NCBI GenBank assembly: GCA_017400415.1
Contig: JAFPTE010000053.1
Span: 1 to 12,157 of the forward strand
Reading direction: 5' to 3'
DNA length: 12,157 nucleotides
Origin: Oscillospiraceae bacterium
GTDB lineage: Bacteria > Bacillota > Clostridia > Oscillospirales > Oscillospiraceae
In this document: positions 7,103-12,157 of the stretch, piece by piece
Layout: every line of letters begins with the position of its first letter
Position numbering within the stretch: position 1 is the first letter of the stretch
The notes under the pieces: generated by a model
Database searches by the model: none
Told to the model about the DNA's origin: nothing
The model's input: only the letters and a program-made list of their open reading frames with translations
Program-made: the position numbers and the translations under genes

Positions 7103-7470
7103 AAAAGGAGCTTTTTGCCGCCGTATCTCTTGCGCTTATGCTGATGGTCACCGCCGTTTCCGGCCGGTCAGCCCAGGCGGCGGCGGCAGAGCTGGGTGAG
7201 TGCATTGACCGCATCTGCATGGCAGATAACACCGCAGCGGCTGCGGCAGAAATGAACAGGGCCATGGAAATCTGGGAAAGCCGAAGCAGACTTCTGGCCT
7301 GCTTCATGGACCACAGAATACTGGACGGCATTACGGAAAGCCTCTATTCCCTATCCTCTGCCATGGCCTCGGGCCGGCCGGAGCAGATTCAGATTGAGGC
7401 ACAAAAGCTGCGGCAGCAGCTTATCAGCATGGCTGAGGGAGAAAAGCTGAGCCTGAAGGGCATATTATAA
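7099..7470 (+). CDS. DUF4363-like exported or membrane-anchored protein
   Basis: Protein of 123 residues with an N-terminal signal sequence or membrane anchor: two lysines, a hydrophobic run at about 5-20, and an SAQA-A-like cleavage context near residues 24-28. A predicted all-helical, alanine-rich exterior part follows, with WESRSRLLACFMDHRILDGI in the middle. Genes of this kind (DUF4363, PF14276) commonly sit directly after DUF421 genes in Clostridia, and here the start codon overlaps the DUF421 stop as ATGA. The two are very likely co-translated and may act together at the membrane. Function is unknown. It ends directly before a terminator-like hairpin. Confidence 0.8.
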   Translation: MKKELFAAVSLALMLMVTAVSGRSAQAAAAELGECIDRICMADNTAAAAAEMNRAMEIWESRSRLLACFMDHRILDGITESLYSLSSAMASGRPEQIQIEAQKLRQQLISMAEGEKLSLKGIL

Positions 7471-7494
7471 GACCGCAGAAATAAATCTGCGGTC
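7471..7494. terminator. Hairpin between convergent genes, likely bidirectional terminator
   Basis: A perfect 9-base inverted repeat, GACCGCAGA and TCTGCGGTC, encloses the loop AATAAA. It starts one base after the DUF4363 stop and ends six bases before the stop of the convergent hydrolase gene. Flanks are A/T-rich on both sides (TTATAAT on the minus strand, ATAAGGTTATTT on the plus strand) but lack a long T-run, so termination efficiency may be moderate. Confidence 0.7.
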
Positions 7495-7500
7495 ATAAGG

Positions 7501-9210
7501 TTATTTATGAAGCCCCCGGCGGAAGGCCTCAACGGTCTCGGCTGTCTCATCCAGCCAGTAGGTGCGGGCAGGAGTCTCGCCGTCATAGTCCGCAGAGGAA
7601 AACCACACGGCTATCTTGATGTTTTTGTAATCACCCATACGGGCAAACATTTCTTCAATCCACGCAGCCTTGTCTCCGCCGATGCCGGAGGAGGCGAACT
7701 CGGTTATAATCCAGGGATAACCGGAAAAATAGGGGCTGTATTCAGCCTGTATGCCGTCATAGATTTCCGAAAAGCTCCGCCATTTCTCTGCGTTCTGGGT
7801 GTAATAGGTGCCGTTATTGTAGCCGGTAACGCCCAGAAGGTGCACATACTCCTCCCCGGGCCAAAAGGCCAGGCCGTCATTCCACCGGGCAGGAGGAGCG
7901 GAGCGGTCATGGGGATTCCAGATCCACAGGCAGTTATCCGCACCCTCTTCTCTGAATATTTCAAATACTCTCCGCCAGGCGCCGGCGTAGACCTCCGGGT
8001 CGCACATATTGACAACGCCGGAATAGCTGGTCCAGTCGGAGTTCATCTCGTTGTTCAGTCTGAAAAGGAAGGGCTTGCCCCAGGCTGCCGCATCCCTGGC
8101 GATGGAGCGTACAACATCATCTGCCCTGCCGGTGTATATGTCCAGAAGGGGCGACGAAGCCGTCAGATCGGTGTTGTTGTTATAGGTGGTCTGCAGCGTC
8201 AGCTCAACGATTTTGCCGGACTCATAAACCTTCTCCATAAACCCGGTGGGAAAGGGCATATCCAGATGGATATAGCAGAGCACGGCGCCGAAGGAGTAGT
8301 CCAGCTTCTTCTCCAGAGCGGGAACGGTTTCGGAGATTCCGGTCTCATAGATATCAGTTGCATAAACGCCCCAGATGAGGCTGTCGGAGGCTTTTACAGA
8401 CTCATAAAGCTTTGCGGCGGCGGAATCATTGCCGGTATACTGTCCCGAGCCGAAGGAGCGGGCGACCTTCCTCTCGCCCACAGGGTCGAATACCCGGACC
8501 GACTGGGCGGCAGCGGAGAGGGCCGACTCCAGCTCACGGTTTTCAAACCGGAAGCACATACGGATATACTCTCTGCCGTCCGTGTATCTTACGGCGTGGA
8601 GCCAGCAGGGATACTGAACGCTTGCCGAGTCCGAAAGATATGCGCTTATGAGAAGCTCGCCGTTCTTTCCCTGGCTCCTGGAAACGCTTACACGGTTGTT
8701 TCTCTGCCAGTCCTCATTGAGAAGAAAGCGGTACTCATACCACTCAACATGGTTTTTTACCCCTTCGGACCGGAAAAGAAACGGTGCAAAGGTGGCCAGC
8801 TCGGAGGTGATGACGTCCTTCATGCCCGCATAGGTTGCGGTCTCTCTGGAAATGGTCACGCTGTAGCCGGAGCCCTTTACCGTGGTGTACAGGCCGGACA
8901 TGGAGGTATCAGCCTCCGCCCTGCCGGGAAGGTCTATCTGGTAGCCGTCGATGTAGTTAACGAGCCTCACTCCGGAGTCATGCTCATAAAGGCGCATGCC
9001 CTCCAGCTCCTTTACGGTATAGCCGGAGGCCAGGCCCAGAGTTTCGGCCCGGACGTCTTCGTTGGAGAAGCCCAGCAGCCCGTGAACAAGGCTGCGCTTG
9101 AAGGCAACGAGATGAGTATTGCGGGAGGAAACGACCTCCCAGCATACGCTTATGACAGCGAGAACGGCGAGGATAATAACTATCCTCGCCCAGAACGGAA
9201 GCTTCTTCAT
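7501..9210 (-). CDS. Membrane-anchored GH26-like glycoside hydrolase
   Basis: Protein of 569 residues. Residues 8-24 form one membrane helix after MKKLPFWAR, giving a signal anchor with the rest outside. Residues about 60-245 form a domain I do not recognise. Residues about 275-569 look like a clan GH-A (beta/alpha)8 barrel of family GH26, which contains beta-mannanases and related enzymes. The proposed acid/base is E388 in FRLNNEMNSDW and the nucleophile E504 in WIITEFASSG, with LWIWNPHD (428-435) and FWPGEEYVHLLGVTGYNN (449-466) matching the family layout. The residue before the acid/base is Asn where characterised GH26 enzymes usually have His, so substrate and activity are uncertain. Start ATG 9208-9210 overlaps the nrdR stop as ATGA. 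A role on cell-surface or wall polysaccharide is inferred. Confidence 0.75.
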   Translation of the reverse strand: MKKLPFWARIVIILAVLAVISVCWEVVSSRNTHLVAFKRSLVHGLLGFSNEDVRAETLGLASGYTVKELEGMRLYEHDSGVRLVNYIDGYQIDLPGRAEADTSMSGLYTTVKGSGYSVTISRETATYAGMKDVITSELATFAPFLFRSEGVKNHVEWYEYRFLLNEDWQRNNRVSVSRSQGKNGELLISAYLSDSASVQYPCWLHAVRYTDGREYIRMCFRFENRELESALSAAAQSVRVFDPVGERKVARSFGSGQYTGNDSAAAKLYESVKASDSLIWGVYATDIYETGISETVPALEKKLDYSFGAVLCYIHLDMPFPTGFMEKVYESGKIVELTLQTTYNNNTDLTASSPLLDIYTGRADDVVRSIARDAAAWGKPFLFRLNNEMNSDWTSYSGVVNMCDPEVYAGAWRRVFEIFREEGADNCLWIWNPHDRSAPPARWNDGLAFWPGEEYVHLLGVTGYNNGTYYTQNAEKWRSFSEIYDGIQAEYSPYFSGYPWIITEFASSGIGGDKAAWIEEMFARMGDYKNIKIAVWFSSADYDGETPARTYWLDETAETVEAFRRGLHK

Positions 9211-9656
9211 TTCTCCAGCAGGAGCTTATTCAGCTCATCCATAAAGGTGTTGATATCCTTGAACTGACGGTAGACGGATGCAAAGCGCACATAGGCAACC
9301 TCGTCCAGGTCCTTCAGCCGTTTCATGACCAGCTCGCCGATTTTGGCGGAGGGCACCTCTCTGTCCAGGGAATTCTGGAGCTCGGTCTCAATTTCGTCAG
9401 CGGCAGCCTCAATATCCGCCAGGCTGACCTGCCGCTTATCGCAGGCGTGGACCATGCTGTTTATGAGCTTGACCCGGTCGAAGGACTGACGGGTGCCGTC
9501 CTTCTTGATAACCACGATGGGCATATGCTCAACAAACTCATAGGTGGTGAAGCGCTTGCCGCAGGAAAGGCACTCTCTCCTGCGCCGGATTGTTTCGTCG
9601 TTGGGCCTGGAGTCAATAACCTTGCTCTCACCGAAGCCACAGAAGGGACATTTCAT
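9207..9656 (-). CDS. nrdR: Transcriptional repressor NrdR
   Basis: Nucleotide-sensing repressor of ribonucleotide reductase operons. It has 149 residues, standard length. The N-terminal zinc ribbon uses C3, C6, C29 and C32 (MKCPFCGFGESKVIDSRP and RRRRECLSCGKRFTTYE). An ATP-cone domain follows at about 49-139, beginning VVIKKDGTRQSFDRVKLINS and ending DEVAYVRFASVYRQFKD. All expected metal ligands are present. Start ATG 9654-9656 has a GGAGG site seven bases upstream, and a clear promoter lies 43 bases before it. No nrd gene lies in the window, so its targets are elsewhere. It is the first gene of a two-gene unit with the GH26-like hydrolase. Confidence 0.98.
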   Translation of the reverse strand: MKCPFCGFGESKVIDSRPNDETIRRRRECLSCGKRFTTYEFVEHMPIVVIKKDGTRQSFDRVKLINSMVHACDKRQVSLADIEAAADEIETELQNSLDREVPSAKIGELVMKRLKDLDEVAYVRFASVYRQFKDINTFMDELNKLLLEK

Positions 9657-9698
9657 AAGCTAACCTCCGTCGGTATATCTTGATGGAAAGATGGAGCT

Positions 9699-9727
9699 AT
9701 TATAGCATATAATGTGAAAATTGTACA
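9699..9727 (-). promoter_or_regulatory. nrdR promoter with extended -10, inside a palindrome
   Basis: On the minus strand TATAAT (9704-9699) is preceded by TGC, an extended -10 element, and by TGTACA (9727-9722) 17 bases away as a weaker -35. Predicted transcription start is near 9692, leaving a leader of about 36 bases. The -10 is one arm of the perfect inverted repeat ATTATA-TGC-TATAAT (9713-9699), a possible operator. Confidence 0.8.
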
Positions 9728-9768
9728 CCGGTTTTTTAATATATGGGAATAATTCCGGATTTTTTCTT

Positions 9769-9797
9769 TTGAATAAACGCCTTGGCGAATGTATAAT
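9769..9797 (+). promoter_or_regulatory. Promoter of the small membrane protein gene
   Basis: TTGAAT (9769-9774) and a perfect TATAAT (9792-9797) are 17 bases apart on the plus strand. Transcription should begin near 9804, immediately before the AAGGCGGTGATT ribosome site of the gene starting at 9819, so the leader is only about 15 bases. It is divergent from the nrdR promoter. Confidence 0.8.
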
Positions 9798-9818
9798 CGG
9801 CCCGAAGGCGGTGATTGA

Positions 9819-10043
9819 ATGAGATTTTCGTGTCTTAAAAAAGAAAGCCTTGCTTTCATTCGCTCCGGTCTGGCGGTAAGCTGCGTGCTGCTGGCTGCCT
9901 CTCTCCTTGCAGGAGTGATTGCGGGGCCCTTCTCCGCAAGGGAATACAAGCTCTTTTACATAGCCGTGGAGCTCTACCGCATGCCGCTGGCAGTCCTCCT
10001 GGTAACTAACATAGCCGCCGCAATTACAGAAGAGCGGCTTTAG
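9819..10043 (+). CDS. Small two-helix membrane protein, unknown function
   Basis: Protein of 74 residues that I do not recognise. After a basic start (MRFSCLKKES) there is a hydrophobic helix at about 17-36 (GLAVSCVLLAASLLAGVIAG), a polar turn with FSAREYK, and a second helix at about 45-69 that contains the charged residues E51 and R54 (VELYRMPLAVLL). The tail is short and acidic (EERL). It is accepted as a real gene because a good promoter and a near-perfect ribosome site (AAGGCGGTGATT) precede the ATG at normal spacing. Its last 20 bases overlap the 3' end of the opposite-strand RNase M5 gene. It could be a subunit or regulator of a membrane complex, but nothing in the window says which. 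Confidence 0.75.
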   Translation: MRFSCLKKESLAFIRSGLAVSCVLLAASLLAGVIAGPFSAREYKLFYIAVELYRMPLAVLLVTNIAAAITEERL

Positions 10044-10608
10044 CCGCCAGCTCCTCCGGAGTAAGCAGAACGTTGACTACATCAAGAAAGCCGGAGGCGG
10101 ATATCCTTTCCGGAATCCCCAGCTCACGGCACAGCCTGGAACGCTTTTCTGCGGCGTCCTTTCTTCCGGAAAGGCCCATCTCAAAAAGGTCGGCCTTTGT
10201 GATGCCCGCTCTCTCCTGCCTGGCTCCGTCGGAAAAGGTGGCCCCCGCCCGGCGGAGAGACTCCAGAATTACGGCCTTATCCATGCCCTCGACCCCGAGC
10301 TTTCCCTCGGCGGAGGGGGCTTTTTTTCTTTTCTCCTTGCCGGACACATCCGGCACAAAGGCCTCCTTCACCCTCAGCCCGTTAAGGCTGCCCTTGAGCC
10401 TGCTGCGGATAAGAAAGCCTGCGCCGTCGGAATCCGTCAGGATGATGACGCCTCTTGCTTCTGAAAGAGTGCGGATAAGCTCCAGCTTCTCACGGTTGTT
10501 GAAAACCCCGAAGCCCTCCGTCTCGATTACCGTGGCGTCAACGCACTGCAGAAGGGTGTTTTTATCATAGCGCCCCTCAACGACTATTATCTCCTCTACC
10601 CTGTCCAA
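10024..10608 (-). CDS. rnmV: Ribonuclease M5 (5S rRNA maturation)
   Basis: Toprim-domain endonuclease that trims precursor 5S rRNA together with ribosomal protein L18. It has 194 residues. The Toprim acid is E11 in IIVVEGRYDK and the DxD pair is D59 and D61 in VIILTDSDGAG. The family segment GKLGVEGM (about 102-109) matches the RGIGVEHAS region of Bacillus RNase M5, and the C-terminal part (GITKADLFEMGLSGRKDAA) also fits. The start is TTG 10606-10608, immediately after the holA stop with no gap. The GGGAGGT site inside the holA 3' end supports it, and no nearby ATG is in frame. In many Firmicutes rsmA follows this gene; here a convergent small gene occupies that place. Confidence 0.94.
   Translation of the reverse strand: MDRVEEIIVVEGRYDKNTLLQCVDATVIETEGFGVFNNREKLELIRTLSEARGVIILTDSDGAGFLIRSRLKGSLNGLRVKEAFVPDVSGKEKRKKAPSAEGKLGVEGMDKAVILESLRRAGATFSDGARQERAGITKADLFEMGLSGRKDAAEKRSRLCRELGIPERISASGFLDVVNVLLTPEELAAKAALL
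10285..10332 (+). terminator. Terminator-like hairpin and T-tract on plus strand inside rnmV
   Basis: On the plus strand 10285-10299 and 10306-10320 can form a 15-position stem with 12 pairs (one G-U) around a six-base loop. It is followed at once by TTTTTTTCTTTT (10321-10332). This is the form of an intrinsic terminator and points the right way to end transcripts started at the 9769-9797 promoter. It lies within the coding sequence of rnmV, whose conserved GKLGVEG codons constrain it, so it could be a coincidence. Confidence 0.45.
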
Positions 10609-11667
10609 TCAGCCTACCTCCCGCAGAACAGCCATGCAGAGCTCCGTCATCTTCTCGTTGTCTGTGCCCGGGGCCCCGGACTGGAGCCTGTAAGCGGTGT
10701 CGGCGCACATGGTCACAAGCCGCATTATGGACTTCTGGGAGAGCTTTGGCACCATGTTGAAAAGCTCCTGGGCCTCCCGCTCAAAGCTTATGCCGGCAAG
10801 CTTCTTCAGATCCTCCCAGCCCTTGGCGGAGGTCCTCACATAATAGGCCCAAAGGAGATTCTTTGCCTTAAGCTCAAGGATATAGAGAAGTCTCTGGGCA
10901 GGAATATCCATGGCAAAGCTGTCCGCCAGCAGAGCTGCGGCGTTTTTCCTCTGCCCTCTGAAAAGCGCCGATGCCAGCTTATAGGCACTGGCGTCCGGGG
11001 ACGGGGTTACAACCGCATCAATATCACTCCGTGTCACGTTCTCCCCGATGACGTATGAGGAGAGCTTCTCGATCTCCCCTGTAAGGGTTGTCATGAGGCC
11101 GTCCGTTATGAACACCAGATAGGACGCCCCATCGCTGTCGATGAGCTTTCCCCTGCTCTTGAAATGGCGCTTTACCCATTTCACAAGCTCCGATTCCTCC
11201 TGATGGGCAAACTCCACCTCCGTCAGCTGAGCCTTCAGCTTCCTGTAAGATGCGATTCTGCCGTCAAGCTTGTATTCAACGGTATCGCATACGAAGACAA
11301 CGGTCATATACTCCGGGATATCCGCAAGAGTCCGGGCAAGGCCCTCCCTTGTGTCCTCGTCCGCCTTTGAAAAGTCGAAGTCGTGGATCTCCACCAGAAC
11401 GAAGTCGGAAAACATGGGCACCATATCCAGAGCGTCCGCAAGCTCGCCGACAGAGAGGGTCTTACCGTCAAATCTCCGGTCGTTGAACTCCTCCGTGCCC
11501 CTGGCAACCAGCTTCCGCAGCTCGCCAAGGCACCATTCCCGCAGGAAGCTCTCCTCTCCGTAAAACACGTAAAGGCGTTTCGGCGCCCTGTTCTTTAAGG
11601 CTTCCCGGAGCTCCTTGTAGGCTCTGCCGCCGTCATTTTTCTCTTTTTTCGCAGTCTTTTCAGCCAT
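10609..11667 (-). CDS. holA: DNA polymerase III delta subunit
   Basis: Clamp-loader subunit that opens the sliding clamp during chromosome replication. It has 352 residues, normal for the family. The N-terminal AAA-like domain begins with the family motif RLYVFYGEESFLRE (31-44) after a lysine-rich leader of about 30 residues. It lacks a working Walker A loop, as expected for delta. LTGEIEKLSSY (about 195-205) and the helical collar domain with ILELKAKNLLWAYYV follow. Start ATG 11665-11667 has a GGAGG site, and the gene overlaps the upstream comEC 3' end by eight bases. It abuts rnmV directly. The comEC-holA order is common in Firmicutes. Confidence 0.95.
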   Translation of the reverse strand: MAEKTAKKEKNDGGRAYKELREALKNRAPKRLYVFYGEESFLREWCLGELRKLVARGTEEFNDRRFDGKTLSVGELADALDMVPMFSDFVLVEIHDFDFSKADEDTREGLARTLADIPEYMTVVFVCDTVEYKLDGRIASYRKLKAQLTEVEFAHQEESELVKWVKRHFKSRGKLIDSDGASYLVFITDGLMTTLTGEIEKLSSYVIGENVTRSDIDAVVTPSPDASAYKLASALFRGQRKNAAALLADSFAMDIPAQRLLYILELKAKNLLWAYYVRTSAKGWEDLKKLAGISFEREAQELFNMVPKLSQKSIMRLVTMCADTAYRLQSGAPGTDNEKMTELCMAVLREVG

Positions 11668-12157
11668 AAGTCAGTTTTCCTCCGCTTGTAACGGTCAGCG
11701 TACCCAATTCGTCGGTCCTGAAGACCTCGACCCCCGCCTGACTGAGACGCTCAAGGGTCTCGCCGGAGGGCAGAGCGTAGCTGTTGTCCCTTCCGACGCT
11801 CACAAGGCCCACCTCCGGGGTGATGTCCATAAGGAAGCGCTCCGTGGTGGAGTATTTTGAGCCGTGATGTCCCACCACAAGGCATTCGATATCCGGCAGG
11901 TGCCTGGACCGGGCAAGCCGCTCCTCAAGCCAGCCGCTCATATCGCCGGTAACGAGAACGTCGAAATCCTTCTGGGAAATGAGCGCAGCAATACCCATGT
12001 CGTTGGAGTCCGAGCCCTGGGGATCCGGCCCATAGATATTAACACAGGCAAGGCCGATTTTCAAAGTCAAATCGGAGTCCGTCAGAAAAAGCCTGGCGCC
12101 GTACTCCGCAGCAAGGCCCTTTACAATCAGCCCGTACTGGGAGTTTTCCGGCGGCAC
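11660..12157 (-). CDS. comEC: ComEC C-terminal metallo-hydrolase domain, 5' end beyond window
   Basis: Open to the right edge, 165 codons visible, with no start codon that need be real; the GTG at the edge is probably internal. It shows the C-terminal metallo-beta-lactamase-like domain of ComEC/Rec2, the channel protein for DNA uptake in transformation: LVTGDMSGWLEERL (about 67-80), ECLVVGHHGSKYSTTERF (89-106), LVSVGRDNSYALPSGETLERL, and the closing FRTDELGTLTV. The loop usually written NxYGHP reads NSYALPS here, so a histidine commonly conserved there is absent. The membrane part is off-window, so a stand-alone hydrolase of the same fold cannot be excluded. Following holA in the typical order supports comEC. 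Confidence 0.82.
   Translation of the reverse strand: MPPENSQYGLIVKGLAAEYGARLFLTDSDLTLKIGLACVNIYGPDPQGSDSNDMGIAALISQKDFDVLVTGDMSGWLEERLARSRHLPDIECLVVGHHGSKYSTTERFLMDITPEVGLVSVGRDNSYALPSGETLERLSQAGVEVFRTDELGTLTVTSGGKLTYG

Noticed and set aside
7507..9267. A 586-codon open frame on the plus strand opposite the GH26-like gene
   Set aside because: It mirrors the whole hydrolase gene, has no ribosome site or family resemblance, and is explained by GC-biased codon use on the coding strand.
9708..9713. A plus-strand TATAAT upstream of the small membrane protein gene
   Set aside because: It has no -35 element at proper distance and arises from the palindrome at the nrdR promoter; a better plus-strand promoter lies at 9769-9797.
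10034..10047. Short inverted repeat GCGGC-TTTA-GCCGC at the stop of the small membrane protein gene
   Set aside because: It has only five base pairs and no following T-run, so it is not a credible terminator by itself.
1..12157. Mobile element, phage, CRISPR, toxin-antitoxin or defence system
   Set aside because: All substantial frames are accounted for by housekeeping or conserved unknown genes, and no terminal repeats, arrays or integrase-like proteins were seen.

Overview
This window looks like a chromosomal segment of a strictly fermentative Clostridia member, most likely an Oscillospiraceae-type gut anaerobe. The assignment is an inference. It rests on a moderately GC-rich composition (judged by eye), strong Shine-Dalgarno sites, an RNase M5 gene, a DUF421/DUF4363 pair, an atp operon led by atpZ-atpI, and a rotor subunit with a sodium-type ion site. 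All of it reads as vertically inherited core genome. I see no phage genes, transposase, CRISPR array, toxin-antitoxin pair, tRNA or rRNA.

Left half (1-6375, minus strand): an F-type ATP synthase operon in the order atpZ-atpI-atpB-atpE-atpF-atpH-atpA-atpG-atpD. It is transcribed right to left from a near-consensus sigma-A promoter at 6347-6375. The genes are tightly packed, with ATGA or GTGA overlaps at atpI/atpB and atpF/atpH. atpD runs off the left edge, so atpC would lie outside. Two points stand out: the c subunit carries a two-carboxylate motif known from a sodium-driven rotor, and subunit a has an extra hydrophobic hairpin-like insert.

Middle (6376-7500, plus strand): a divergently transcribed, translationally coupled pair, a DUF421 (YetF-like) membrane protein and a DUF4363 secreted or anchored protein. 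It ends at a bidirectional-looking hairpin.

Right-middle (7501-9818): nrdR, repressor of ribonucleotide reductase genes, is translationally coupled to a membrane-anchored family GH26-like glycoside hydrolase. A clear extended -10 promoter embedded in a palindrome drives both. A divergent promoter on the other strand drives a small two-helix membrane protein of unknown function (9819-10043).

Right end (10024-12157, minus strand): the 3' end of comEC (C-terminal metallo-beta-lactamase-like domain), then holA (DNA polymerase III delta) and rnmV (RNase M5). These are packed with an 8-base overlap and a zero-base junction. The small plus-strand gene overlaps the rnmV 3' end tail to tail, and a terminator-like hairpin plus T-tract on the plus strand lies inside rnmV. 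Together these suggest a plus-strand transcript antisense to rnmV.

The window is mostly housekeeping. The best leads are the sodium-type rotor, the enlarged subunit a, the cell-surface hydrolase coupled to nrdR, and the antisense arrangement at rnmV.
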